Below, piece by piece: positions 1 through 8,938 of a DNA stretch of 28,919 bases. Both the position numbers and the translations under genes were made by a program. The DNA is from DTDR01 sp964505415 (GTDB taxonomy: Bacteria; Hydrothermota; Tepidihabitantia; Tepidihabitantales; DTDR01). Each line of letters opens with the position of its first letter. Positions within the stretch are counted from its first letter, which is position 1. The stretch is taken from the NCBI GenBank assembly GCA_964505415.1, contig CAZDHW010000019.1, positions 1 through 28,919 on the forward strand, written 5' to 3'. The notes under the pieces are model-generated. The model was not told the DNA's origin and did no database searches. It saw nothing but the letters and a program-made list of their open reading frames with translations.

Positions 1-10
1 TTTTTTAACT

Positions 11-1255
11 TTATTTTTTTGCCATGAATTCTTTTATTCTTCTTAAGGCTTCTTGGATATTTTCTATGGAATTGGCATAGGAGAATCTTATAAAGCCTTT
101 ACCGTATTTACCAAAGCAAGTGCCGGAAAGGCAGGCAACACCAGTTTCTACCAATAATTTATCTGCCAATTCTTTACAATCATAGCCACTTTCTTTCACA
201 TTGGCAAAGATATAAAAGGCACCTTTTGGTTTCACTTTTACCGAAAAGCCATTAATCTCGTTTAAGCCTTCAAAAATAACATCCCTTCTTTTCTTAAATT
301 CATTTACCATTTTTTCCACTTCATCCTGCGGACCCGATAAGGCTTCTAAGCAAGCCCTTTGGATAAAGGTAGTGGTGCAGGAGTTGATATTGGTTTCAAT
401 TCTTGCTAATTCGCTTGCCAATTCCTTAGGCATAATACCGTAACCAATGCGCCAGCCAGTCATCGCATAAGTTTTTGAAAAGCCATCAAGGATTATTGTC
501 TTTTCTTTCATTCCTGAAAAAGAGGCAATGGAGTAAAATTTTTCATCATAAACAATTCGGGAATAGACTTCATCAGATAAAACCCATAAATCATCATATT
601 TTACTAAAATCTCAGCCATATCTTTTAAATAATCTTCGGTCGGCATACTACCGCAAGGATTATGGGGGAAATTTAAGATTAAAAGTTTTGTCTTTTTATT
701 AAGTTTTCTTTTTAACTCTTTTAAATCGGGTAGGAAATCGTTTTCTTCTTTTAAGATTAAGGGAATTGCCTTGCCACCCATAAAGTTGATCATTGATTCG
801 TAAATGGGAAAACCAGGATTCACATAGATAACTTCATCACCATCTTCTACCAATGCCATTATCGCAAAGGACATTATCGGTTTTGCTCCCGGAGTAACAA
901 CTACTTCATCAGCAGAAAATTTCAGCCCTCTTAATTCGCCGGCTTTTTCGGCAATCAGTTCTCTTAATTCGGGTAGTCCTTGGGATGGTCCGTAATGGGT
1001 ATAACCTTCATCTAAAGCTTTTTTTGCTGCCTCTTTTATATTTTGGGGAGTATCAAAATCTGGCTCACCAATTTCTAAATGGATAATACTTTTTCCTTCT
1101 CTTTCCAATTGTTTGGCTTTTACCAAAACATCAAAGGCGGTTTCTGTTCCTAAAAGATTCATCCGATAAGAATAGGGAAGACCACATTCTTTAAAATAAC
1201 AAGCTTTTTTTAATCTTTTTATTCTTTTAGCAATTTTTATCTTTTTCTTTGCCAT
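11..1255 (-). CDS. Class I/II PLP-dependent aminotransferase
   Basis: This is a fold-type I pyridoxal-phosphate aminotransferase of the aspartate aminotransferase group, 414 aa. It transfers amino groups between amino acids and 2-oxo acids in the cytoplasm. Visible landmarks are GEPDFDTP (63-70), the NP pair of the substrate-binding loop (199-200), the Schiff-base lysine K261 in SKTYAMTGWR, and the carboxylate-binding arginine near R390. The conserved family fold begins around M32; residues 1-31 are a very basic extension. The upstream start is nevertheless favoured because a purine-rich Shine-Dalgarno (GGGGGAG, within 1261-1270) lies just before it, and no such site precedes M32. It is the last gene of the tal-tkt operon, 20 bp after transketolase. 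The exact substrate cannot be read from sequence; aspartate, alanine or aromatic amino acids are all possible. Confidence 0.9.
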   Translation of the reverse strand: MAKKKIKIAKRIKRLKKACYFKECGLPYSYRMNLLGTETAFDVLVKAKQLEREGKSIIHLEIGEPDFDTPQNIKEAAKKALDEGYTHYGPSQGLPELRELIAEKAGELRGLKFSADEVVVTPGAKPIMSFAIMALVEDGDEVIYVNPGFPIYESMINFMGGKAIPLILKEENDFLPDLKELKRKLNKKTKLLILNFPHNPCGSMPTEDYLKDMAEILVKYDDLWVLSDEVYSRIVYDEKFYSIASFSGMKEKTIILDGFSKTYAMTGWRIGYGIMPKELASELARIETNINSCTTTFIQRACLEALSGPQDEVEKMVNEFKKRRDVIFEGLNEINGFSVKVKPKGAFYIFANVKESGYDCKELADKLLVETGVACLSGTCFGKYGKGFIRFSYANSIENIQEALRRIKEFMAKK

Positions 1256-1275
1256 TTTTACTCTCCCCCTTTAAT

Positions 1276-3300
1276 TTATTTATGTTTATTTTTATAATCT
1301 ACCAATTCTTTTGCTTTGGCAGCAATATGTTCACCAGAGACTTCAAATTCCCATAGTAATTCCCAAGGCTGGCCACTTTCACCAAAACGGTCTTTCACGC
1401 CAATATAATCAACTAATAATTTTTTGCCATATAATTCCCTTGCCGAACAAAGGACATTACAAACCCGATTGGCTAAACCACCAATCTGATGTTCTTCAGC
1501 AGTTAAAATTATTCCGGTTTCCAAGGCAGCTTTAACAATCACTTCCCTATTTATCGGTTTTAAAGTATGAAGATTTATTACCCTTGTCTCAATGCCATAC
1601 TCTTCTTTTAACATCCAAGCAGCCCTCATTGCTTCCGGAACCATTGGCCCACAAGCAATTATTGTCAAATCTTCATTCTCATTTTTATATTCATTTGCCA
1701 AATAGATATCAAAGGCATCAATAAAATATTCCTTTTCTTTTCGGTAGCGATAGATATTGGGTACATTCCAGACAAAAGGTGTATCTTCGCGGGTAACAAT
1801 TGGTGTTGCTTCCCGAGCAAATCTGATATATTTTGGTCCGACAATGTTAAAGAGCATATATTTTGTTGCCTTTTTTGTCTCAATGGCGTCACAGGGAACG
1901 CACACATGCATATTTGGTAAACCACAGACCGCAAATAAATCTTCTAAACCTTGATGGGTAGCTCCATCCGGACCAACTGAAACACCACCATGGGCACCAG
2001 CGATAAAGACATTGAAATTACCATAACAGACGGATACCCTTAACTGGTCAAGATTTCTTGCACAGGCAAAGGTAGAATAGGTGCCAAAAACTGGTAAAAA
2101 TCCTTCTTTGGCTAAACCAGCAGCCATCGCGGTTGCCGATTGTTCCGCAATGCCCACTTCAATCCATCTTTTTAACCTTTCTGGTTTTCCTTTATAAAAA
2201 TGGGAAATAGTAATGGAATCAGAGATATCAGCACCAATGCAAACAATCCTTGGGTCATCACCAACCTCTGCTAAAGCTTCACCGAAACCAAACCTTGTTG
2301 CCTTCATCTCTACTTTCATATTCGGCTGACGATTCCAGAAATAATCTTTCTTGCTAATTTTGGGAACTTTTGCCATTAATTTTTTAGTCACCTCTTTTTG
2401 GTAATCTTCAGCAATTTTAAATAATCTTTCAACATCAATCTTTTTATCTAAACCCAAATCCTTTAATCCCTGCCACATCTGTTCTACGGTTGGTGCCTTG
2501 CCGTGCCATTCCGCCTTATTTTCCATAAAAGAGACACCTTTACCTTTAATAGTGTGGGCAACAATTAAAGTTGGCTTTCCTTTAATCTTCTTTGCCTCTT
2601 CAAAGGCCCATAAGATTTGTTCCATATTATGACCATCAATCTCAATCACATGCCAGTGAAAAGCTTCAAACTTTTCTTTTATTGGGTCAATATTCATTAC
2701 CTCTTCTACCCAACCATCAATCTGGAGCCGATTTTTGTCAAGAATAGAAACCAGATTGTCTAATTTAAAATGACCCGCCTCCATCACCGCTTCCCAGATA
2801 TTACCTTCTTGAAATTCGCCATCACCATTAAGGACATAAACCCGATAATCCTTATTTTTTAATTTACCAGCATAGGCAACACCAACACCAATAGATAGTC
2901 CTTGTCCTAAGGAACCGGTTGAAAATTCTACCCCGGGTAATTTCAACCAATGGGGGTGACCTTGATAGGGTGAATATAATTTTCTTAATTTAACAACATC
3001 CTCTACCGGATAAAAACCAGCAATTCCTAAACCCAAATATAAGGCCGGTGCCTTATGACCGGTTGACCAGATAATCCTATCCCTATCTTCCCAGAAAGGT
3101 TCTTTTGGGTCAAGGCGGGCAACATGGAGATATAAGGCAGTGGTAATATCCATTATTGATAAGGTTCCGCCAGAATGACCACTGCCAGCCGCGGCTAAAC
3201 AGACTAAATTTAAACCCCTTAAATAATTGGCAATCTCTTTTAACTCTTCAACCGTATAAGTTTTAATAATTTTTCCAGTTTTGGAATCGATTAAAGGCAT
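1276..3300 (-). CDS. tkt: Transketolase
   Basis: Transketolase moves two-carbon ketol units between sugar phosphates in the non-oxidative pentose phosphate pathway, using thiamine diphosphate and a divalent metal. The 674-aa protein is full length, with both halves in one chain. The N-terminal half has the GSGHSGG motif (39-45) and the TPP/metal motif GDGEFQEGN (159-167), followed by DKN (188-190). The central pyrimidine-binding domain has a GAHGGVSVGPDG segment, and a C-terminal transketolase domain follows. In style the two halves resemble the split transketolase subunits of many archaea and bacteria joined end to end. A GGAGGT site (3304-3309) precedes the ATG. The gene follows the transaldolase after 12 bp, so these two linked pathway enzymes are almost certainly cotranscribed. 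Confidence 0.95.
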   Translation of the reverse strand: MPLIDSKTGKIIKTYTVEELKEIANYLRGLNLVCLAAAGSGHSGGTLSIMDITTALYLHVARLDPKEPFWEDRDRIIWSTGHKAPALYLGLGIAGFYPVEDVVKLRKLYSPYQGHPHWLKLPGVEFSTGSLGQGLSIGVGVAYAGKLKNKDYRVYVLNGDGEFQEGNIWEAVMEAGHFKLDNLVSILDKNRLQIDGWVEEVMNIDPIKEKFEAFHWHVIEIDGHNMEQILWAFEEAKKIKGKPTLIVAHTIKGKGVSFMENKAEWHGKAPTVEQMWQGLKDLGLDKKIDVERLFKIAEDYQKEVTKKLMAKVPKISKKDYFWNRQPNMKVEMKATRFGFGEALAEVGDDPRIVCIGADISDSITISHFYKGKPERLKRWIEVGIAEQSATAMAAGLAKEGFLPVFGTYSTFACARNLDQLRVSVCYGNFNVFIAGAHGGVSVGPDGATHQGLEDLFAVCGLPNMHVCVPCDAIETKKATKYMLFNIVGPKYIRFAREATPIVTREDTPFVWNVPNIYRYRKEKEYFIDAFDIYLANEYKNENEDLTIIACGPMVPEAMRAAWMLKEEYGIETRVINLHTLKPINREVIVKAALETGIILTAEEHQIGGLANRVCNVLCSARELYGKKLLVDYIGVKDRFGESGQPWELLWEFEVSGEHIAAKAKELVDYKNKHK

Positions 3301-3312
3301 TTTACCTCCAAT

Positions 3313-3957
3313 TTATTTTGGTATTTTTTGATAATCTTCAAAAAATTTCTTAATACCAATATCCGTCAAAGGATGTTTTACCATCAATTCTAATACCGAA
3401 TAAGGACAGGTTACAATATGGGCACCAAGTTTGGCAGCAGTGACCACATGTAAAGGATTTCTCACGCTGGCAACAATTATTTCAGTTTTAAAATTGTAAT
3501 TTTTATAAATCTGGACAATATCACTAACAATTTCCATTCCAAAATGGGAAATATCATCTAATCTCCCGACAAAGGGAGAAACAAAGGTGGCTCCAGCCTT
3601 AGCGGCTAAAATTGCTTGATTTGGTGAAAAGACCAAGGTCATATTGGTTTTAATCCCTTCTTGCGAAAGGATTTTTACCGCCTTTAAACCGTCTTTGGTC
3701 ATTGGTATTTTAATGGTTATCCATTCACCATATTTTGCTAATTCTTTTGCCTCTTTTACCATTCCTTCCCAATCAGAAGAGATAACCTCAACCGAAATTG
3801 GTCCTTTTACCAATTCGCAGATTTCTTTTACACAGACATCAAACTTTTTACCGGTTTTGGCAATTAATGTGGGGTTGGTGGTGACACCATCTAAAATTCC
3901 CCACGAATGAACTTCTCTAATTTCGTTTATATCTGCTGAGTCAATGAATATCTTCAT
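3313..3957 (-). CDS. tal: Transaldolase, short TalC/fructose-6-phosphate aldolase type
   Basis: This 214-aa protein belongs to the small transaldolase/FSA subfamily, not the ~320-aa classical TalB type. Expected features are present: FIDSADI at the N-terminus, GVTTNPTL (24-31), and the Schiff-base lysine K83 in TIKIPMT. It most likely transfers dihydroxyacetone units in the pentose phosphate pathway with the transketolase downstream; a fructose-6-phosphate aldolase activity cannot be excluded from sequence. It is the first gene of the leftward operon. It has an almost perfect Shine-Dalgarno, GGAGGTGAT (3958-3966), directly before the ATG and a promoter further upstream, so it has a short true 5' leader, unlike most operon-leading genes in the window. 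Confidence 0.93.
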   Translation of the reverse strand: MKIFIDSADINEIREVHSWGILDGVTTNPTLIAKTGKKFDVCVKEICELVKGPISVEVISSDWEGMVKEAKELAKYGEWITIKIPMTKDGLKAVKILSQEGIKTNMTLVFSPNQAILAAKAGATFVSPFVGRLDDISHFGMEIVSDIVQIYKNYNFKTEIIVASVRNPLHVVTAAKLGAHIVTCPYSVLELMVKHPLTDIGIKKFFEDYQKIPK

Positions 3958-3980
3958 ATCACCTCCAAATTTTTTTAAAA

Positions 3981-4008
3981 ATTATAATGATATTAATATT
4001 TTTTTCAA
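3981..4008 (-). promoter_or_regulatory. Sigma70-type promoter for tal-tkt-aminotransferase operon
   Basis: Read on the minus strand, a -35 box TTGAAA (4003-4008) and a perfect -10 box TATAAT (3981-3986) are separated by 16 bp. The -10 ends 23 bp before the tal ATG, which leaves room for a leader of about 15-17 nt carrying the strong Shine-Dalgarno. Confidence 0.7.
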
Positions 4009-4133
4009 TTAAAAAAGATAAGTGGTCTTTTAAAAAAATATTAAAGAGCAAGTAGCTCTCACCAAGCAAATTAATATTTATGGTAATAAGAAATGCAGCG
4101 TATTGTTATATCTTCCGAAATTTTTATTTCAAA

Positions 4134-4162
4134 TTGAAAAAATCTTTTATCTATCTTAAAAT
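4134..4162 (+). promoter_or_regulatory. Sigma70-type promoter for MFS operon, near-leaderless
   Basis: TTGAAA (4134-4139) and TAAAAT (4157-4162) are separated by 17 bp. The -10 ends 10 bases before the ATG at 4173 and 7 before an in-frame TTG at 4170. Transcription would start at about 4168-4170, giving a leader of only a few bases. No Shine-Dalgarno is visible. Confidence 0.65.
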
Positions 4163-4172
4163 TTAAATTTTG

Positions 4173-5390
4173 ATGTTAAAACTCTTAAAAATAAAAAATT
4201 TTTTACTTCTTTTATTAAGTGCTACTTTTTCCCAATTTGGCGACCGGCTTACCCATATGCTTTTGATTACTTTAATTGCCGAAATAAGTAAAGGAAGAGT
4301 TTTTACTTATTCCCAAGCCTCTTTAACTTTTACCTTGCCGGTACTTATCCTTTCGCCTTTCTGTGGTGTTTTGGTAGAAAGATGGGAAAAAAGGAAAGTG
4401 ATGTTTTTTGCCCATTTTCTTCAATATCTTCTTTTACTTTTAACCCCTTTATTAATTATTCTTTTTAAGAGTTTTTTGGTAATTTTCTTTTCCCTTTTCT
4501 TATTTTTTCTAATTGACCTTTTTAACAATACCGCCAAACCTTCCCTTCTGCCTTTCTTAGTTAAAAAGGAAGATTTACTTAAAGCTAATTCTCTTGACCA
4601 ATCTTTTATTAGAATCGCTACGGTTTTGGGAATGGTCGTTGGTGGTTTTTTGATAAAATGGGTTGGCTGGCAAATTGGCTTTATTATTAACGCCTTTACC
4701 CATTTAACTGCTGGTCTTTTGGCTTTAAAAATAAATTATCAAGAAGAAAAAAAAGAATTTTTAAAAAAAGAAAGTTTTAAAAAGTTGGTTGTTAATACTG
4801 CGAAAATCTTTTTTAACGATTTGAAAGAATTATTTTTTTATATGAAAAAATCAAAAGTTGTTTTGTTTGTTTTGTTTTCTATATTTTTAACCACCCTGAT
4901 TGCCAGTATCTCTTATACGATTTTGATTTTTCTTATCCAACAAGTTTTAAAATTGGGAACCAGTGGTGTTGGTATTTTTGCCGGCATTTTGGCAATCGGA
5001 ATGATTTTCGGCGCTTTAGTTTTGGGATTTTTTAAAAAGATTGAGAATAAAAAGAATTTGATAATCTTCGGAATTTTCATTTTAGGTCTCTTTTTCTTTA
5101 TCGGTATCCATTTTATTAAAGTACCTTTTATGGTCTTTATTGGACTTATTTCCGGAATAACTTTTTCCATCATCACTGTTGCCCAAAACACTATCTTACA
5201 AGAAGAGGTAGAAGCGGAAATAAGGGCAAGAATCTTTGCCACCAAAGAATTTGTTACCAATGCCAGTTTCATTTTAACCTCTTTACCAATAGGACTTTTA
5301 AGCGATTTTACTTCCTATAAATTGGCTTTAATTATTTTGGGGATTTTTTTAATGGCGGTCGCCTTGTTTTTAAAATCTTTGACGAGATGA
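4173..5390 (+). CDS. MFS transporter, MFS_3/EntS-like exporter
   Basis: This is a roughly 405-aa polytopic inner membrane protein with about 12 hydrophobic segments arranged as two six-helix halves, typical of the major facilitator superfamily. The N-terminal FSQFGDRL stretch, the charged ERWEKRKV loop between helices 2 and 3 (motif-A-like) and PSLLPFLVKKEDLLKANSL resemble the MFS_3 group of proton-driven drug or siderophore exporters (EntS and macrolide-efflux relatives). The substrate cannot be inferred. An in-frame TTG at 4170 precedes the ATG; I chose the ATG at 4173, which is very close to the predicted transcription start. The stop overlaps the next start (ATGA), so it is translationally coupled to the unrecognised protein downstream. 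Confidence 0.88.
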   Translation: MLKLLKIKNFLLLLLSATFSQFGDRLTHMLLITLIAEISKGRVFTYSQASLTFTLPVLILSPFCGVLVERWEKRKVMFFAHFLQYLLLLLTPLLIILFKSFLVIFFSLFLFFLIDLFNNTAKPSLLPFLVKKEDLLKANSLDQSFIRIATVLGMVVGGFLIKWVGWQIGFIINAFTHLTAGLLALKINYQEEKKEFLKKESFKKLVVNTAKIFFNDLKELFFYMKKSKVVLFVLFSIFLTTLIASISYTILIFLIQQVLKLGTSGVGIFAGILAIGMIFGALVLGFFKKIENKKNLIIFGIFILGLFFFIGIHFIKVPFMVFIGLISGITFSIITVAQNTILQEEVEAEIRARIFATKEFVTNASFILTSLPIGLLSDFTSYKLALIILGIFLMAVALFLKSLTR

Positions 5391-7018
5391 TTTATTTTTT
5401 ATTATTTTTCTTAAATTTAAAAGAAGGAATTATTGGTGCTTTTCATGTTTCTTCGGAAAAAGAAACAATTGAACTTTTTAAAGGTTGTGGTTTTAATTTT
5501 GCCTATATCTATGGCGAAAAAGATACCAATAAAATGAAAGAAATCATTAACGCCTTCAAAGATAATAAGATTTCTTTAATTATTGATGACCCAGAAATTA
5601 GTGGTTTAGCTTCCGCCTATTACTTTAAAACAAAGATTTTTAATTTACCTTTTTATCTTTTTAACGATTTTGTTAATTTTAACTTTCCCGCCTATCGGAA
5701 TACCACTTTTTATTTTAAAATAAAAGGTGATAGAATAAAAAATCAGCTCTTTTTAAAAAGAAAAAAAGAAAAAGAAGAATTCTTTAAAGTGATAATAATT
5801 GATAAAGATGAAATAACTTTCTCTTTAAAAAGCGAAGAACTTTTAAATTGGGAGTATTTGGTCTTTGATTTAAAAGAAAAGAAAGATGTTGAATTCTTAG
5901 AGTTAACTATTTATACACCTTTTTCTGACTCGCTCTTAAAAGGTTATTTTGACAAAATCATTGAAGAAAAAATAAAATTTTACAAAAGATTTCTTACAAA
6001 AGACTTTAAAATCTATTTGTATCTCAGTGATGAGACCAAATGTTTCCAATACGCGGCAACTAAATATGTGAAAGAAAAGATTGAAAGCTATTCAAAAAAT
6101 AAGATTACTGGCGTTTCTCATTTACCGACAATAACCAAAGATTATGTAGAAAAAGTAAGGCCGGCTTTTCTTTGGGTAGATATTTATCATAATATCGGCC
6201 GATATGCGGATTTTAACCTTCCCCGAACTCCCAATCCTGATGATACTAATTTTATTAATTTTTTAGAAAGGATATTAATAAATAATTTGGATAGTGTCCG
6301 TAAATATTCTTTAGTTTATAATTTGCCTTTTATCTACGAAGCCCCGGCTTTTAGTGAAGGTTGTTATCTTTCGGAGACAATTTTAAATAGTTTTCCACCT
6401 TATAAAAAAGAATGGGATGATAGCGTAAAAAGTAATAGTGAAGATGAAGGGGCTTATCGGGAGTTAAGTGAAGAAGAATTAAATTGTGTTGTTAATTTAG
6501 CTTTGTTATTCGGAGCAAAAGGGATATTTTATTGGCATTTCTTACCTTTAAAAGGAGTTTGGCAGTTTCAGTACGGAGAAAATAAAGGAAAATATAAATA
6601 TTATTATTTAAACGGAATGGTAAAAAGAGAAAGTTTAGAATTACGACCAATAGGAGAAGTAGTTAAAAAAATTAATAAAAGATTGAAAAATCTTTTACCT
6701 TTATTAGTAAAATTGAAATCAAAAGAAGTTTTTTCGTCCGTAGGAAACGGAAGAATTAAAGAAAATTCTTTATCTTTATTTTATACCGATTATCCTTTTT
6801 TACATTTTGGTATTTTAGAAAATGGTGAGAAATACTTAATGATTGTGGAAAAAAGTTGTCAAAAATTGACAAGGAAAGTAAAAATTTATACCAAAAAGAA
6901 GATTTCTCTTTATGAGATAATTGAGAAAAGAAGGATTTTTTTGAAAAAAGAAAAAGATGGCTATTATTTTGAGATAGTAATAAAAGGTGGTGAAGGTAAG
7001 ATTTTGAAAATAAATTAA
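5387..7018 (+). CDS. Unrecognised 543-aa protein, possibly a TIM-barrel glycosidase-like fold
   Basis: I do not recognise this family with confidence. A short hydrophobic N-terminus (about 10 residues) could be a minimal signal peptide or anchor. The N-terminal part (about 15-55) alternates strand and helix like the first units of a TIM barrel (GFNFAYIYG, then KISLIID). Later segments, such as PAFLWVDIYHNIGRYADF, PFIYEAPAFSEG and GAKGIFYWHFLPLKG, resemble barrel strands of glycoside hydrolases with aromatic and acidic residues at strand ends. The last ~80 residues look beta-rich and could be an accessory domain. No catalytic pair can be assigned. It starts within the MFS stop codon and is followed after 12 bp by a nitroreductase, so it belongs to a three-gene operon. 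Codon use matches its neighbours. Confidence 0.6.
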   Translation: MIYFLLFFLNLKEGIIGAFHVSSEKETIELFKGCGFNFAYIYGEKDTNKMKEIINAFKDNKISLIIDDPEISGLASAYYFKTKIFNLPFYLFNDFVNFNFPAYRNTTFYFKIKGDRIKNQLFLKRKKEKEEFFKVIIIDKDEITFSLKSEELLNWEYLVFDLKEKKDVEFLELTIYTPFSDSLLKGYFDKIIEEKIKFYKRFLTKDFKIYLYLSDETKCFQYAATKYVKEKIESYSKNKITGVSHLPTITKDYVEKVRPAFLWVDIYHNIGRYADFNLPRTPNPDDTNFINFLERILINNLDSVRKYSLVYNLPFIYEAPAFSEGCYLSETILNSFPPYKKEWDDSVKSNSEDEGAYRELSEEELNCVVNLALLFGAKGIFYWHFLPLKGVWQFQYGENKGKYKYYYLNGMVKRESLELRPIGEVVKKINKRLKNLLPLLVKLKSKEVFSSVGNGRIKENSLSLFYTDYPFLHFGILENGEKYLMIVEKSCQKLTRKVKIYTKKKISLYEIIEKRRIFLKKEKDGYYFEIVIKGGEGKILKIN

Positions 7019-7030
7019 AAGGAGGAAAAA

Positions 7031-7585
7031 ATGGATGTGAAAGAAGCGATTATTAAAAGAAGGGCTTATCGTTCTCTAAAAGATACAATAATAACCGAAG
7101 AGTTGATAAAGGATTTAGCGACCACTGCTTCGCTGGCACCTTCTTGTCGGAATAAGCAACCATGGCGATTTGTTTTTGTTTATGAGAAAGAAGTGAAAGA
7201 AAAATTACACACGGCTTTATCGCCCGGTAATGAATGGGCTTATGCCTCTTCAATGATCGTTGCTGTTTTTAGTAATAAAGAATTAGATTGCCAAATCAAA
7301 GGTATTGAATATTATCTTTTTGATACCGGTATGGCGGTTGCTTTTTTGATATTAAGGGCAACCGAGTTGGGATTGGTTGCCCATCCGATTGCTGGTTATG
7401 ATGAGGAAAAAGTGAAAGCCATTTTAAATATTCCTCAGGAAATGCGAGTCGTTGCCCTAATCATTATTGGTAAAAAATCAGAAGAACTGACTGATTTACT
7501 TACGGAAAAACAAAAAGAAGTTGAAGAAAAAAGACCTGAAAGATTACCGTTAGAAGCATTTTGTTATTTTAATACTTATAAATAA
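7031..7585 (+). CDS. Nitroreductase family FMN-dependent oxidoreductase
   Basis: A 184-aa protein of the nitroreductase-like family; members bind FMN and use NAD(P)H to reduce nitro-aromatics, quinones or other acceptors, usually as dimers. The N-terminal IIKRRAYRSL matches the family's RRSxRxF-type FMN phosphate-binding motif, followed by LAPSCRNKQPWRFVFV, the usual flavin-contacting SxxNxQPWRF segment. The region GMAVAFLILRATELGLVAHPIAGYDEEKV is the conserved second half. It has a clear GGAGG site (7021-7025) before the ATG and ends the operon begun by the MFS gene. Its stop codon directly abuts the stop codon of the opposing ktrB-like gene. Confidence 0.9.
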   Translation: MDVKEAIIKRRAYRSLKDTIITEELIKDLATTASLAPSCRNKQPWRFVFVYEKEVKEKLHTALSPGNEWAYASSMIVAVFSNKELDCQIKGIEYYLFDTGMAVAFLILRATELGLVAHPIAGYDEEKVKAILNIPQEMRVVALIIIGKKSEELTDLLTEKQKEVEEKRPERLPLEAFCYFNTYK

Positions 7586-8938
7586 TTAACCGACAGAAAT
7601 CTCTTCTTCCGGAAAATCAAAATGTTCTCTTTTTTCTTTAATTAATAATCTTAAAATATTAATCACGCCAACCCGACCAGAAAACATAACCAAGATGATG
7701 ATTAATTTGGAAAGGAAAGAAAAATCATAGGAAAAAGAAAGCAAACTATTTTTTGTTGAACCTAAGGAAAGACCAACAGTACCAAAGGCGGAAAAGGTCT
7801 CAAAAAGTATTTTGATAAAATCAATATCTCTTTCAATCAAAGTAATAAAAAAAGCCGCCAGAAAGATAAGAATTGCTGAAAGAATGATAATTACTATACT
7901 CTTTTCAATTACCGAAAAGGTTAATTTTCTTTTAAAAAATTTCTCTGATGTCCGACCTTTTAAAAAATTAAAAGGGTAAAGCAAGGCTACTAAAAAAGTA
8001 GTGGTTTTGATACCACCGCCAGTACCACCGGGAGAAGCACCGATAAACATTAAAAGCATTACTATAAGTAAAGTGGCGTAATGGAAACTACTTACCGGAA
8101 TAAGGTTAAAACCAGCAGTCCGTGGGGTGGTCGCATGGAAAAAGGCGATGATAATCTTATTTAAAATTGGAAAGTTTTTTAAACTGTTATGGTATTCTAA
8201 AAGGTAGATTAAAAATGTACCCAAAAGAATTAAGAAAAAAGTAGTTAAAAGAACGATTTTTGTGTGAAGGCTTATTCTTTTTTCTTTTCTTTTTAAATAG
8301 GTCCAATAGATATCACTCCAAACAATAAATCCTAAACCACCGCTGATAAAAAGGAAAGCAATAATTAAAGGAACAAAAATATTATTACTAAAAGAAGAAA
8401 GATTTTTCGAAAAAGAAGAAAAACCAGCGTTGCAAAAGGCAGAAACCGCATGGAAGACCGAATGGAAAACAGCTGTGCTTACAGGCATTTTTTGAAAAAA
8501 ATAAAAATAAAGGAAAAGAAGAGAAGCACCTATACCTTCAAAAATAAAAACAACCCGCGCAACATCAAAAAGGAAACTCCGAAAATTTTTAAAAGAAGTA
8601 ATACCGGCTTGTTCTTTAACTAAAAGCATATCCTGAAAACTGGTTTTTCTTTGGAAAAGAAGGATGATAACCGTGGTGATGGTCATATAACCTAAACCAC
8701 CCAATTGGATTAAAATGAGAATCACCAGCTTACCGAAGAGGGTAAAATCATTTTGGGTATCTTTCACAATTAACCCAGTGACACAAACGGCTGAGGTGGC
8801 AGTATATAAAGCATCAACTAATGATATTCCTTTGGTAGTTGCTATCGGTAGAGATAATAAAATTGTCCCAGCGATAATAAAAATTAAAAAATAAAAAACT
8901 AAAAATTTGGCAGGGCTAAAAGTGGTGAAAAATTTCAT
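7586..8938 (-). CDS. ktrB: K+ uptake channel subunit of the TrkH/KtrB family
   Basis: This 450-aa integral membrane protein is the ion-conducting subunit of a Ktr/Trk-type potassium uptake system. The four selectivity-filter loops of the superfamily are visible: ATSAVCVTGL (G55), HAVSAFCNAGF (G172), HATTPRTAGFN (G276) and SAFGTVGL (G389). The GGTGGGIKTTT stretch near 304-314 matches the gating-loop region. The length fits KtrB, which is shorter than TrkH proper. Such subunits normally work with a cytoplasmic RCK partner (KtrA/TrkA), which is not in this window. It is the last gene of the folE2 operon; its ATG overlaps the preceding stop (ATGA), so expression is coupled to the aminopeptidase gene. 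Confidence 0.93.
   Translation of the reverse strand: MKFFTTFSPAKFLVFYFLIFIIAGTILLSLPIATTKGISLVDALYTATSAVCVTGLIVKDTQNDFTLFGKLVILILIQLGGLGYMTITTVIILLFQRKTSFQDMLLVKEQAGITSFKNFRSFLFDVARVVFIFEGIGASLLFLYFYFFQKMPVSTAVFHSVFHAVSAFCNAGFSSFSKNLSSFSNNIFVPLIIAFLFISGGLGFIVWSDIYWTYLKRKEKRISLHTKIVLLTTFFLILLGTFLIYLLEYHNSLKNFPILNKIIIAFFHATTPRTAGFNLIPVSSFHYATLLIVMLLMFIGASPGGTGGGIKTTTFLVALLYPFNFLKGRTSEKFFKRKLTFSVIEKSIVIIILSAILIFLAAFFITLIERDIDFIKILFETFSAFGTVGLSLGSTKNSLLSFSYDFSFLSKLIIILVMFSGRVGVINILRLLIKEKREHFDFPEEEISVG

Noticed and set aside
475..702. Open frame opposite the aminotransferase gene
   Set aside because: Shadow of a strongly supported gene on the other strand; no start signal and no recognisable motif. 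The same applies to other open frames inside the transketolase, MFS, ligase and RND genes.
4045..4059. Small inverted repeat AGAGC/GCTCT in the divergent region before the MFS gene
   Set aside because: Five-base stem, no T-run and no known regulator nearby; likely chance.
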